Part shown: positions 10,651 through 23,199 of the stretch, piece by piece
Layout: each line of letters opens with the position of its first letter
How positions within the stretch are numbered: the first letter of the stretch is position 1
DNA from: Diplosphaera chodatii
Taxonomy: Eukaryota > Chlorophyta > Trebouxiophyceae > Prasiolales > Stichococcaceae
NCBI GenBank assembly: GCA_032358165.1
Contig: JAALGY010000047.1
Coordinates: forward strand, 62,001 to 126,000
DNA length: 64,000 nucleotides
Direction of reading: 5' to 3'
Translations under genes and position numbers: made by a program
The notes under the pieces: generated by a model
What the model saw: the letters and a program-made list of their open reading frames with translations, nothing else
Databases searched by the model: none
Told to the model about the DNA's origin: nothing

Positions 10651-12678
10651 TTAGCGGCGCCTTGAGGCCAATAGGTCAACGCACCTGTAGTACACCCGGC
10701 CGTTGATGACGACCCTGATCTGCTGCCACTGGTAGCGCTGCCTCCGTGTGGGCGTTTTGGCAGTTTGCGTGGGTACGGGGGTCGGGGCGGGGGTCGGCGA
10801 GGGGGTGGGGGCGGGGGTGGGCGCCGGAGTGGGGGCAGGGGTGGGCCTGGGGGTGGGGCGGGGGGTGGGACGGGGGGTGGGTGCTGGCGTCGGGGCGGGG
10901 GTAGGGGCGGGGGTCGGCGCGGGCTGCGCGGCACCGGCGGTCACGGTGCCAGAGAACTGCGACTGGCGGTACATCTGCCACGCCGCCGTCATGCGCGCCG
11001 ACTGCAGCGGCGTGAACTCCCACCTGCACCCGGCAAATGCATCGGTTCAGTACCTGTCATCCTGAGCGGGTGCCGGTGGCAATAGAAAGCAGCCGCTACT
11101 CGAGCATGAGAGACATCCTCTGCTGTTGCACCGGAGGCAGTGGCACACAGCTCCGCAGGCACAGCACATCAGCAACGAACAACTCAGGCGGGCAGGTGGG
11201 AAGTGCGCACATGCACGCATCGTAGGTGTAGCCCATGTAGCTGCAGCACAGCACAGCACAGCAGGTGTCAGCACACGTGTCACATACACTCGTGTGGCAA
11301 CTGCAACTCATCAGGCTGTAGCTAGGCGGGTCAACAGCCGACATGTCCTCACTTGTTGACGGGGTCAAACGTTCCTGCAGCGGCAACAGCAAGGATGTCA
11401 GCCATGCAACCACCTGACAGCAAGCTGTGCAGCCAACTCCAGCAGCAGACCAGCCAGAGTCAGACGTCAGCTGCCTAACATTGACTCTACCAAGATATGA
11501 GGGCCACACCTTGGTCTGAAGGCTTGTTGGGGCACGAGTTTGGCAGCGAGGAACCCCTGGGGTAGCAGTTGTCTGCAGCAGATGCAGCAAGCACACATCG
11601 CACATATGGACGCCTGTTCCAGCGTCTGTCAGCTTTGCAGCCCATGATCAGGAGCTGCTTCTCACATGACACTGCACCTCAAGTCTGGTCTAGAGGCTGT
11701 GAACGGAGCATGGGAACATCACGAACAGGCGGCTGCCGGCAGCCAACTCACAGTTTGCGTCGGACTGCTGGGGAGTGTCGTTGCAGCCGTCGTTGCTCTG
11801 CAAGTAGGTGTCAGCAGCAGGGCGTCAGCGCTGCTCGTGGACGGGTGCAAGTGTGAGTCATGCGCGCTGTGCCACCCAGGAGTGCAGTGCACGTTGTGCT
11901 GCAGGGTGGGTCCACGCACCTCGGAGCAGCCGCCGACAAAGGGGTGGTTGAGGCCCAGCCTGCACACTCAGGCACCACCGTGTCAGCGGCGGCATGTGGC
12001 AGCTGCCGACGTCAACGCTGCCAGCAGCATGGGTGAGGTGCGCCGTCTTCACCGCTTCATCAGCACATCATCTCATGGTAGCTGTGGCAGGCCCAGGCAG
12101 GGGATGGTACCTAGATGAGCACAACCTCTTAGCTTGATCCTTTACATTGGAGCGGCATTCTCACCAGTGGCCGACCTCGTGGACGGCGTTCATGCCGACA
12201 TTGTAGCCGCCGTACCAGGAGCCCGGCAGCGTGCCCAGGTCGACCGTCACGCCATCGTATGGGGAGTACACGGTGCCGCCGCCCCAGGGGTTGCTGGCCA
12301 CCCTGCAGCGTATCACGACCCAGAAGCCTGAACAGGCTGTGGCCCTTTGGAACAAGGCCCGGCTGTGTTGCTGCTGCTATTTCGGCGGGCGCGTCCACTG
12401 GCAGACAGCGTCTGCCACCGCTGTGCAAAGGCAATGGAAGGCTTTGCCCACCCGATGATGCCGCCGTTGTTGAGGGACGTCACCCAGATGTTGAGGTCAG
12501 CGCCGTTGCCCTTCCGGGTGGCGACCTGCATGTCGCCCTGAGCGGACGAGAAGATGTCGATCGGATACCTGCATGTGCAGCATGAACCCTAAACAAGATG
12601 TATGATATGTGGGTTGTCACACAGCTGGGGGACCTGACTGGCTGACCGCCCAGTGCAAATCCTGAACAGGATGTAGCA

Positions 12679-12711
<33 letters not shown>

Positions 12712-14401
12712 AGCAGCAAACAGAGCAGCTTAAAACTGAGCGCTTGGCCGGCTCACCAGCTGGGGTTGACGTGCTTTGACAGGCCGGACAGCACGAACTC
12801 GAAGTTGGCGGGCGCATACGCCTGGTTCAGCACGTCGATCTGCTTGCTCGCCATGTCATCGGTCACAGCAAAGTTGCCATCTGCACGAAAATCGAACATC
12901 AGTTGCCTGCAGGTGCTGAGGTGCTTGGGTGCTGAGGTCTCCGGTCATCTGAGCAGCTGCTGATGGTGTTGCTGTTGCTACGCATCTGGCGGCGGCTGCG
13001 CTGCGGGCTGCTGCAGTGGCACATCACCGCACCGGCGCTCATGTAGTGGAAGTAGGTGTTGATGCGGGCGGTGGCGGCCGTCAGGCGCGCGTCCAGCAGC
13101 TGCTTGATGCGGGGCGCCAGTGCCGCCGTCGCCGCCGCAGCAACCTGCATGAGCAGTTCACGTCTGAGGTGCTGCTCGCAAACTTGAGGTTGACGTCTCC
13201 AGGACTGCTCACATGCAGCAGGCGTTGCGAACTTGTCAACGCAGCAGTCAGAGATGCGATGACCAGCTTTGCTGGGCGCGACCAGAAGCGTCAGCCCACT
13301 AGGGCTTTCTGCTGTTGTGCCAGAGAGCGTGGGCCCGTCAGGGTGACAATGCCCTCCTGAATGCTGCTGAGGTATTATAACTTTACATTCCTTTCTAATT
13401 TCTATTGTGAAAGTTATGTGGGCACTCCATGAACTGAGTACAGCAGGATTTGAACAACAAGTGCACACCGCCGCGTCTTCGTCGTGGGCGCAGCTCGTCC
13501 TGCGCTTCAGGGGGGGCACGCCCGCAGGTTTCTCCGCCACCGGCGACAGCGCCACAACCTCCTCGTAGCTCAGCGGCGCATCGCCTGACACCTGCGCGCA
13601 AGCAAGTGCACCGGGTCACGCTCCGAGCCGCACTGGAGACGGTCGCACGAGGATTGGGCCATGCCCCGGGTCCTGTCTCTGCAGGCCACCTTGAGCCCAC
13701 AGACCCCGAAGCAAGAGCAGGCGCACACAAGGAGGAGACTGGGAGAGACAGCTGCAGCTGAAAGGGATTTCCTCCGCGAAAGGCACCTGCTGGAGGTGGC
13801 GGCCGAAGGGGGCGTGGCTGTGGCTGTGGCGGTCGAACCTGCCGTGCGGGCCCAGCAGCAGCCGGCGGCCCTTAGATCCGGCACTGGCGCTGGCTGTAAG
13901 GTTGGCGCTGTAGCCACCCGCTGCGGCCTGCCACAAGGGAACCCTCGTCATTTCAAATTGTAATTGCCCAGCCATAGGCCCCAAACTATACACTACACTG
14001 TACAGCAGCAGGGCGGGTGAGCAATGTGGATGGTGCTGCATACTGGCAAGACAGCCGACTCTCCCTGGACTGTACTTGTACTAGAGGTGCGCTACTGCTC
14101 AGAACTGGACGCACTACAGCACCTGCCAGCACAGCATGACCATGCTGCGCACGTACAGCAGGTGTGCGGTCACAATGTCCAACAGAATTGCAGGTACAAC
14201 ACAGGGTGAGGGCGGTACCTCCTTGGCAAACTCGGCCAGGACTGCCGCACGCTGCTTGGCGAGGAAAGCCTTGTATTCAAGCCCGGGCTGCTCGGGGTTC
14301 GCCGCTGCCGGCGCCGCCGCCAGCAGCACCGCCGTGATTGCGAGGCAGGCTGCCGCCGCTGCTGCCGCCGCTGATGTGGCGCGTTGCTGATGTGGCGCCA
14401 T
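10651..14401 (-). CDS. Secreted M43 (pappalysin-like) zinc metalloprotease, copy B
   Basis: Thirteen exons join in phase into 503 aa: 14401-14219, 13927-13787, 13591-13469, 13144-13033, 12880-12757, 12568-12452, 12302-12165, 11959-11920, 11797-11752, 11572-11510, 11374-11353, 11240-11211, 11023-10651. It starts with a signal peptide ([10 protein letters not shown], then an Ala-rich core to about 34). The zinc site is HEVGHWLGLNH (308-318), the Met-turn [12 protein letters not shown] (Met 372), and the domain end FTPLQSARM. The linker is short (TPAP/TPRP units) and runs directly, with no intron, into a basic end ([12 protein letters not shown]) and YYRCVDLL. Copy A has an intron and a much longer linker at this place. 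Catalytic residues are intact, so both copies are probably active enzymes. Confidence 0.88.
12681..12711. repeat. (CAG)n microsatellite in an intron of M43 copy B
   Basis: About ten CAG/AGC triplets lie in the intron between exons 5 and 6. The same intron of copy A (about 4718-4732) has only a short run, so the repeat grew after duplication. Confidence 0.9.
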
Positions 14402-16041
14402 GGTGACTGATGTCCTCAGGAGCTGTGGGGACTGCTGTCGTGCGGGCTGGGGGTGTGCCTTTGGCGTCAGGTAAATAAGCTACGGCACGACCTGCAGGTG
14501 CGGAATTGCGAATGTCAGCATTTGGTTTGGGGGGGTCCAACCACCTTGCCGCGGGGGTAGTGCCCGCGCAGGCAGTATATGTCATACTGCAGGGCCGGGG
14601 GCAATCGCCCCACGCGCAGGTCCTGCTAAACTGTGAACTGCCTACAAGCACTGAGGACATCGGCTGACACGCCCAGGGTGTCTGGCGAACACTGCTGACG
14701 GTTGATGTCGACAGATGGAAAAGAGCGGAAGTTCGCTGTGGCATTTGCCCCGCGCGGACTGCGTCCAAGGGCCCCACGGCAGACAAGAGACGTTGTATCA
14801 TCTAAAAAGACTTCGAGACGTTCGCAAGCAAGGCATCGGTGGTGCTCAACCATGGATGGAGCCGCTCGGGGTACTGACTAATGAAAGATGTTGCCGCTGA
14901 TTTGATGGCCAACGTTTCCGATTGCGTGCCCGCGTAGTGATGTCTAGTGAGCCCATCGAATGGTGTGTCACATTGGATCGATGTGTACAAGACTGCCGCT
15001 GCGTAGCATATCGCTGACTGCACACCACAATACAAGCGCGACGCACCAGGCCCGGCAAATGATAGCCAGCCACTACGTCTCGCTCCCTTGCGACGCCGAA
15101 GGAGCCCCACATCTGACGACATGCTTCCAAACAACGCCGTAGCGGTGTGGACGGTGTCAAGCTAAGAGACTCGAGCTGCAGTGCCGGTGGTGTTAGTAGT
15201 CAAACGGCGCGATGGGCTGTCATCGCGAGTCCCATACGAGGGCGGACCATTGTGTATAGGTTCCATATTATAATTGAAGACGCAGCACGTGAATGCAACG
15301 GCTAGAAGTGTCGCAGTGCCCGCTGCACCTCGTCTGACGGACCGACACCAGATGTGATGCAGAAATGACTTATTTTGATGTCGTTTCGGTGTCGGGCCCG
15401 GAATCAGAGCAGCTCACGATCACAACCCATCTATTTACATGCACAGGCATGCCGTCAAGAGCGGACGTAAGGCTGCGTACCTGGTCAGCGCTGTTTTGCA
15501 GTCAGCGCTTGATGGGGTGCGTGTAGCCGACCGACGAGCTGACGTCAATGCCGCTTGGTGATTGGCGACGGGGCCGGCGGCCGGTGCGTCGATTGAGCAG
15601 TGTGAGTGAGTTGTGGAAGGCGGTGGTGAAGGTGGAACAGCTATGACGCCCTGAAACCCGTAGTCTGCGCCCTGTTTGATACAACCTCGTACATGTGGCC
15701 CTACAAGTTGGAAACAGGTAATCGCACGAAAGTTGGGCACCGCAGTACAGGCGGCGTGCAGCCCGCTGACGCGTTCAGTGCGCTGCTACACCACCGGCCA
15801 AATGGCGTGAACTGAATACTACAAGCGGTCGCCGTTGCACGAGCCAGGTTTGCCCTCAATTTGACCGCTGAAGGGGGGGTGTGTGGGTTGGTCTGCACCA
15901 GCCGTGGTACAGCCGATTTCCATACCGGCGGCTTTTTATCCCTGGCTGACCGGCCGCCTGACGTGGAGCACCCCTCAGCCCTGTTCAGTGTACGATCGAA
16001 TTGAGTGGCCCACCTCAGCAGCAGTTTGCCACCGCCGCCGC
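14402..16041. other. Upstream region of M43 copy B and 3' flank of the BCS1-like gene, no gene found
   Basis: This is the duplicate of 6411-8039. The nearly unchanged blocks are around 14560-14610, 15525-15565 (with TGACGTCA at 15540-15547) and 15690-15765. It presumably carries the promoter of M43 copy B and the terminator of the BCS1-like gene; a non-coding RNA in the conserved blocks is possible but unproven. Confidence 0.6.
14573..14589. promoter_or_regulatory. Dyad CAGTAT-N5-ATACTG upstream of M43 copy B
   Basis: The site has the same position (about 170 bp upstream of the ATG) and flanks as the 6581-6597 dyad. The half-sites are kept while the centre changed, which suggests the symmetry matters. 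Function is inference. Confidence 0.4.
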
Positions 16042-18919
16042 TCATGGCTGGGCTGCAGCAGCGGGGTTGTCACCGGCGGCAGCGGCTGCTGGGGCGCTGC
16101 CATCGCCGTTGCGACCGGCGCCGCCGCTGCTGCCTGGATCCTCGTGCGCCGTTTGGAGAAGTGCCGACGCCGTTGCCACAGCTGCGGCCGGCTCCTGCCG
16201 GTAGCTCATCAGGTGCCCCTGCAGCACACAGAGCAGACCGGTTTCAATAGTGCAGCTTTCGTGCATGACCAATGTCAAACCAAGCACTGCAAGTGTCTTG
16301 CAGCCACGCACTCAATGCAGCTCCCCTCGACACAAGCATGGACGTGGGCCCAGGTAGTCTGCACGAGAAGCACCTGCAGCCGGGCGATGCTTGCGGTGCC
16401 GCCAGGCACGCGCTGCACGAACTCCCCGGCCAGAGCCGCCATGACCGCCGCACACACCGCCTGCTCTGCCGCCGCTGCTGCCTCCATTGCTGTTCTGTCA
16501 GCGACTCCGCCACCGTCCCCCACGGCCATTGGCGCGGTTGCTGCTACTTGGCCTGCGGCGGCGTCAGCGCCCGCAAACTGGAAAGCCGCGACGGCCGTGG
16601 CGGCGTCCGTGGCCAGCGCCGCTGCTGCAGCGCTGTCACCAGCGCCGCCGATCATCCGCATGCCCGTGATCTCGATGGCGCCGGGTTGCTGGGAGGCAGG
16701 TGGCACCCCGTCAGTACTTCCGGCTGCCGCCGGCTCTGCCTCTGCGGAAACCTGCGGGGCAGTGCTGTCAAGAACTCCTGCGGCTGATGCTCCCGGTGCT
16801 GCTTCGTCCGGCGCGGCTGCGGGCGTCTGGTGGCTGGAAGCAGGAAGCTGCTGCGCTGCGAGCTCCGCCGCCCGCACCGCCAGCTGCCGCGGCAGGTCGC
16901 CCGCTGCGGCGCTGGCTGCGGCAGAGTCTGCCTGAAAGCGCTGGGCTGCGGCTGCCGCCTCGGCAGCAAAGCCGCTGCTCTGCAGCAGGGCGGCGGGGAT
17001 GCCCAGCGCCTCTGCAAGCTCTACGTCCTGCAGGGGTTCAAGGGTCATGGTGATGTGCTGTTCAAGGCATCCACTCGCTAGCTTCGCAGCTCAGGGCCAC
17101 ATTTCTGGACGATGCCGAGCCTGACACGCAGACGGGGTGGTGCGGACTGTGCCCCTGCCTGCTCATGGCCACAGGGAGCGCTGCAGGCGGCTGCCCACCT
17201 GGTAGAAGCTGGCGAAAAAGGCCTGCGCCTGCTCCGACGTGGCATTGGCAAACGCCAGGCGCACGTCCACGCGCCCCGGCCGCACCAGCGCCGGCGCCAG
17301 CCGCTCCGGGTGGTTGGTCGTCATGAACAGCAGGCGGCCCTCCTGCGCCGCCACCCCGTCGATCGCATTCAGCAGCCCTGCAGCGATGCAGACACCCATG
17401 TGGAGGACTGTGATGTGCAGATACATGGAGCCACCGTGCTGCGGCAGTAGGCCATCGAACAGCCGATCGGGGGCCCTGCAGCCGCCTGGAAGGTCGGAGC
17501 GGCTGGGCTGCATGCCGAGGCCCAGCGGGCGCTGATGCTGTGCAGCTGTGCGGGAAGTGCTGTGCACCAGCCCTCTGAGAGCGGTACCTACGAGCTGACA
17601 GTCCGCAGTGCATGGGTACGACTGCAACTGTCTGCTGGTACATCTCACGGGCATAACTAGGTGACAGCGGTACCTACAAGCTGACAGTCAGCAGTGCATG
17701 GGTACGACTGCAACTGTCCACCGGTACATCTCACGGACATAACTAGGTAACGCCTCTTTAGTCAGACAGGTTTTGACAGGGTTAGTTGTACGACTACTGA
17801 TAAGCTGACCTCGGCTCCTGTAGTACATCACGATCGCTAAAAGTCCGTGTGACTGAAGCAAAGCTGCTTGTACAGCCTTAGACAACCACTGAAGCTGCTG
17901 AGACATGCTATGTATGTCGAATAGCAGTAAGGTTGAATGACACAACTAAATTGCAGCCGCCGCAAACGTGCCATTCATTAGGGTTTGCATTACCGCACCT
18001 GAGAACGTCACGCCCTTGGCGTCGTCCGCCTTGCGCTCCAGAAACGCCGCGTCGACGTCCTGCAGCCAGCCGCAGAGGCCCTTCAGAAGCAACAGCAGCA
18101 GCATGCCACAAGGTGGCCAACGGCTGGCTGTCTGCCATGTACGAACCGCAGGTCCTCAGCCAGCAACCGAAAGTGTATTGCCGGGCTGCAAGGTGACAGT
18201 CACCAGCGGTACTGCCCACCGCTGACCCCAAAATGGCTCTGTGGCCCTGCCCGCGCGGCAACAGATGCGGACTGGTCAGGTCCGAGGTGCTCGGGTTTCG
18301 TGTGTGCACTTCTGCAACAGGCCGGTGCCGTGACTGCCGGCGGAGCCCCACAGACACACAGACGGCCCCGCCGCCGCTGCGTTCAGGCTGTACAAACAAC
18401 TCCGCCGCCTGCCTCCAGCAGGCATCACGATTGTCGACGGCCGGAGGGCCCGGCGCCCACCTCCAGCAGCAGCATGCAGCGGGGCGCGGCGGAGTTGAGC
18501 AGTGGCACTTTTCTGCAGTCTGAAACACTGCTTCCCACCTCCAGCAGCAGCATGCAGCGGGGCGCGGCGGAGTTGAGCAGCGCGCGCAGCGACTCGTCGC
18601 TCATGCCCTTGGAGCTGAGGCTGATCACGTAGATGGGCCGCCCCAGCGCCCCCGCCAGCGCCGTCACCTGCAGGTTTCACAGGGTTGAAGGGCGACTGGA
18701 AACTCACTGTACACATGGAGCGCCTCGGACTTGGCGGATGACAGTGCAGTCAAGCACAGCAAGCCTGGATGGTTATGAACCACGAGAGGCTGCAGGCATT
18801 CCTTCTGAAGTATGTACGTGACCAATGTTGAGCGATGTCTGGGGCCTTTGCAGCTTGAGCCCACATGGCAGTTGCGCTGCACAGATTCTGGACCTGCGGG
18901 TTTAGACCCTCACCAGCGA

Positions 18920-18952
<33 letters not shown>

Positions 18953-21900
18953 GAAGCCGCGGCGGTAGGGGATGCCGTGCTGCGCGTACCTGCATGGAGT
19001 CTCAGCAACGTCGGATACCCTGCAAGTATCTGCCATCGCTATAGGACCTGATCTACAAAACCTCATCACCTGCTCACAACCTGAGCCGTTTGCTTGGCCG
19101 CAGCATGCTTCACTTGATCAAGTGCAACTGTGTGGCCTGCTGCCGATGTGTGTGAGCCATATACAAGCAGGTGTGCAACCACTTCATATCGCCCGCACCA
19201 TTCCTCGGACGCCTCGAAGCGGCGGCAGTCCGCGAGCACCGCCTCCGCCTGCGCCGCCGGCAGCACCACCGACGCCAGCGGCCGCACAGGCCGCGACCCC
19301 ACCTGCAACAAACAACAGGATGGTTCCGCGTCAGCGAGCAGATGGTCTGCATGGCTTGCTTGATTGCTTGGTTTCATGGACATTGCTGCAGAGCCGAGGC
19401 CCTGCCAGGTCAGCAACAAGAGGCGTGCACTGTCAGCACACGCAGCTGCAGTGGCGATGCCAAGCAAGCAAATGTCGACAAGCACAGACGGCTGGCATCC
19501 CCCACCTGCTCCCAGAAGTAGCTCTCCTGGTCCGTCGCAAAGATGGAGGTGCGCTCGCTCTGCATCCGCTGCAGGGCATCCAGAGTGAGGTCCATCAGCT
19601 CGGGGAATTTATTCGGGGCGCTGCTGCTGTGCAGAGCGCCCACAAGCAGTATGGTCCCCTTACCCAGTGCGTGTGGTTCTGAAGAGAATATCAACTCTGC
19701 TTCCTGACTCTTGGGGTGCGCTGCACATGCAGTGCCCTGTCACGCGGACACATGCGCTGCCGAGCAAGGCCGTCTGGGTCCCACGCCAGCGTACCTGGTA
19801 GTCCTCGTGCGCCTGCGCCAGCAGCTGCATGATAGCGTCCCGCCCACCCCGCATCGCAAATGTCACGATCTCCAGCTCCTCGACAGGGCGCATCTCGTTT
19901 GCGTCTGTATGCAAAAGGCTGCCGGCGTCAGTCGGTTTGAGGGTTCAATCTGTATGCAAAAGGCTGCCGGCGTAAGTCGGTTTGAGGGTTCAATCTGTAT
20001 GCAAAAGGCTGCCGGCGTCAGTTGGTTTGAGGGTTCAATCTGTATGCAAAAGGCTGCCGGCGTCAGTTGGTTTGAGGGTTCAAATGTCGGTGCTTGGTGT
20101 GAGTCATGACGCTGCGCATTACACGATGTCAGCGCATCAAAGCTATTCTGGTTTTCACCCAGGCTCTAACGGCTGGAGGATCACACATTGGGGCCTTGAG
20201 CGCAGGCCTGCATCATTGGCAATCTGGAGGCTGCGCAGGGGCCTGGCTGCAGCGGCACTGGCCATGCTGTGCACCCCCAGCCAGGGCACACCTCAGCAGG
20301 CTCAGCCACCATTGCGAAGGGTCAGCTATTTCAGGTGCTGCAGGGTGGGGCGCGCACTCTGGTACTGTGTGCGCTCGAACCAGATGCGGCGGCCGCGGAA
20401 GCGCAGCCCGTGCATCCCCGGCGCCGGCAGGCACATCAGCTGCGGCTGCCCTGCGCTGTTGCTGGCGTTCCCCCAGGGTGAGACGCCTGCACACAGTCAC
20501 TCGCCAGGTTGCATGGGTGAAGCTTCTGAGTCTCAGCCCAGTGGTGGGCTGTACTTCTGCGACTGCATACGATGTTGCCTGCTGAGCTGGCAGCACATGT
20601 GTGCTGCAGCACATGTCTGGGTTCTGCTGCGGTGATGCTGAGTCAGCCCTCAGAACGCCTGGGAGCCGACATTTGGATGCATCTAGCCGGCATGAGGTGG
20701 ATGGTGCAGGCGCCTGTGACCAGGCTGCACACCACCGTCGGCCCTGCCGGCAACCGGCACGGCGGCAGGCTGCAGCCACGCAGCGGGCCCTGTGGGTGCT
20801 GCGCAGCTTGGTCCGAGCGTCCCTGATGAATGCAGCATCACCTGCCGGCCGCATCGGATTGCCGAAGCCCGCCAGGGAGCTGGAGACGCTGAAGGCATTG
20901 GAGGCTGCAAAGTCGGGGTGGCGCGCCAGCCACGCCATCACCCACCTGCGGCAGGGGGCAGCCTGTGGCGGTTTGCAGCTCATTTTGCTATCTTTCTGGA
21001 AGTGCACACTACATCTCTAGCGTGCACAGTGTGCATCCAGTGGGGCCGTCAGGGTCGCCCTGTTGTGGGAAACGGCGACGACCTGATGATCACTCTTGTA
21101 GGTCCCAACGCTGTTGATCTCATGAAAAGCCATTTGTTGGTGCTTGAGACACGTCCGCGAGGTCACCTGTATGCGTCGTCCCTGTTCTCCAGCTCGCAGC
21201 GGACCAGCAGCCTGCGCTTGGCCCACTCGAGGCCGTGGCGCCAGGCCTCCCGCGCCACCGCCGCCGCCAGGCCTGTCACCATCAGCAGCAGGCCACCCTG
21301 CAGCACATGAGCAAGACCTTTGCTGTCGGCCCGCTGTGGGTGCCCAATCACTTCGTTTGCAGCGCAACGCCCTCAATGTCTACTGGCACACAAGCCCGTT
21401 ATGCAGATCCCCTATTGTCACCACAGCATGGCGACGCTGGGGACCCCGCCGTTCTGACCGACGCATGGTCAGGCAGCTGCATGGGAGCGCTGCCTGCACT
21501 GCCTGCTTATGCTGCTCATGGACATGTCCACCTGCAGCGGGAGCGCACCGAGAAGAACTCGTTGGTGCCCAGCACCCGGTTGAGCAGGCGGCGCATGCGG
21601 ATCCACCGGCCCGCCGCCGCCGCCCGCTGAGCCTTCACGCGCGCCCTGCCCCGGCTGACGATGCCGCTGACGAAGCCCTCCCTGCCACCGCCGTCGCCGC
21701 CGCCATCTGATTCATGGAGCAGGTGAGACATCGGTCTGCATCATGGATCTGCAGAGAGTGATGCGGAATATGCCTCGTCACCAGACACATGCACCTGCTG
21801 ATGGTGCTATCTAGGATTGGCGTACCAACAACAGCAAGCGCAGTGCAGCATGGCGGCTTCGGCCAGCAGAAGGGACGCTGAGAAGCTGCTGCAAAGCTGC

Positions 21901-22351
21901 TTCCAGCACCTGGATCTGTGACGTCGACGCTGGCCCCGGCGTAGTCGCCGTTGTGCGCGTGCACATAGCCGGCGGCAAAGGGGCGGTAGGCGGCGAGCGC
22001 CGCCGCCAGGCGCCCCGTGCGCAGGTGGTGCAGCGTGCCGGCCGGCAGCGCGGGCGCCTCCTCGTGGAAGTGCTGCTGCTCGTGGCGGGGCTCGTTGCTG
22101 CCGCCGCCGCCGCCGCTGCCAGTGCCAGCTGCGGGCTGGCACAGGGCTGTGCCGGGGATCGCTGCCTGCCACAGCGCCTGTGCGGCCAACGCCAGCAGGT
22201 CCGTAGCCGTTCCTGCCGCGCTCGGGCCCAGCTCTGCATGTGCTGCGGTCCGCAGGCTGACTGCATCAGCCCGGCGACTGAAGAGAACAGCAACGGAAGC
22301 GGGCAGCAGAGGCGGTGCTGCGCCTACGCGCAGCTGGCTGTATTCTATCAT
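16042..22351 (-). CDS. BCS1: BCS1-type AAA-ATPase (mitochondrial chaperone family) with long Ala-rich insert
   Basis: Fifteen exons join in phase into 867 aa: 22351-21910, 21706-21549, 21297-21167, 20945-20842, 20822-20736 (3' end less certain), 20486-20358, 19904-19795, 19568-19506, 19302-19199, 18989-18914, 18667-18539, 18059-17999, 17377-17199, 17027-16374, 16218-16042. One transmembrane segment ([15 protein letters not shown], about 201-215) follows NEFFS. The BCS1-specific region ends [13 protein letters not shown], then Walker A GPPGTGKT (459-466), Walker B LLLEDVDA (about 508-515), [19 protein letters not shown], and a C-terminal [11 protein letters not shown]. Family knowledge: BCS1 moves folded Rieske protein across the inner mitochondrial membrane; plant relatives include other OM66-like AAA proteins, so the substrate is uncertain. 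Odd points: about 150 extra N-terminal residues and an Ala-rich insert of about 200 residues before the C-terminal helix. Confidence 0.88.
18458..18583. repeat. 47-nt duplication of an exon end in the BCS1-like gene
   Basis: The last 47 nt of exon 11, including its GTGGG donor (plus strand CCACCTCCAGCAGCAGCATG onward), occur twice at about 79-nt spacing: once as the true exon end (18537-18583) and once just downstream inside the intron (18458-18504). Confidence 0.9.
19904..20083. repeat. 45-bp tandem repeat, four copies, over a 3' splice site
   Basis: Four nearly identical 45-bp units lie in the intron before exon 7 of the BCS1-like gene. On the minus strand each unit ends TTTTGCATACAG, so the acceptor is present four times; the in-phase model uses the last one, at 19905. 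Confidence 0.92.
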
Positions 22352-23199
22352 TCGAATCTGCTTTCACTTGCACTGATCAGCTGACTGAGTGCAGTCGAGC
22401 TGTGTATGCTGGCAGCTGCGCCCCTAGTGGCAGCTGCGCATCATGAGATGCAGCATCAAAGATTTGTCGTTTGACCCTGTGTTGTTCATCTTCACGCCGA
22501 TCATGTCATCGTGTTGAACAACATGCACAGCAGCGCTGGTCGAGTTTGATGCGCAAGCCGGATGTGCGATTTCAAATGCGATGCACACAATGGTTGTTTG
22601 AGGCAAGCGCTTCAGGTCCCAGCGTTGTGGTCGATGGTGAATGCTGGTTGTTGGCCTGTTTACATGTTTTGGACTACGAGTGTGCAAACAAGAAATGTGA
22701 TGCCGGGTCGCGGACGGCCGGAAGCGGTGAGTCTGGTCAGCTGTGCCCACCCTGTGTCGGTGTTCAACAGCAACTTCATTCGCCAGGGCTCAGCCTACCC
22801 TGCTGGGTACGGTTTGCTTGCGTGACACAACCACTGTAGTGTGTGTCACACAACAACATCGTGTTCGCTGCTGCAATAAAAGCAGGCTCAAGTCTCCACA
22901 ACACCAGGCATCTATCAGCAGGTGCATCTCCCCATTGCAAAGCAGTTCGCAGCAGCTTCATGGTACCTTAACCACATGCTGTATGTATGTAGCGTCATCT
23001 GATGATCAACACGCAGCACTATGGTAGCCAGGGCGCCTGCTTGCTGGCCTCGTTACCTCTCAGAAATGGAGCAACGTGGTGTGGCCCGGCACTCTGTCTA
23101 GCTTCAGCGCGGGGCAGCAGAGAGCTGCCCGGCACCGGGCGCCTGCCAATACCAGGCAGATGCGTGTGCCTTGCAGTGGCCTCTTTCCCCTCCCCACAT
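22352..23199. other. Intergenic, BCS1 upstream region and CEP104 3' flank
   Basis: Both neighbours are transcribed leftward. No frame here shows splice-consistent coding. The 122-codon frame at 22471-22839 (+) has unbiased codon use and no recognisable domain, so I do not call it. Confidence 0.6.

Larger units (their letters stand above)
8693..16590. repeat. Tandem segmental duplication, unit 2
   Basis: This is the partner of 154-8570. Its left end starts inside an M43 exon, directly after BCS1-like sequence belonging to unit 1, so the junction lies at about 8570-8693. Its right end runs into the Ala-rich exon of the intact BCS1-like gene; homology to unit 1 fades after about 16590. Confidence 0.85.

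Noticed and set aside
15883..16935. 350-codon plus-strand frame
   Set aside because: Shadow of the Ala-rich exon of the BCS1-like gene on the other strand.
19569..19694. Upstream extension of BCS1 exon 8 (in-frame open sequence [10 protein letters not shown])
   Set aside because: Open in frame and protein-like, but the CAG acceptor at 19569 gives a better fit to family length and keeps phase; alternative acceptor use is possible.
22471..22839. 122-codon plus-strand frame
   Set aside because: No domain, no splice context, lies in an intergenic stretch.
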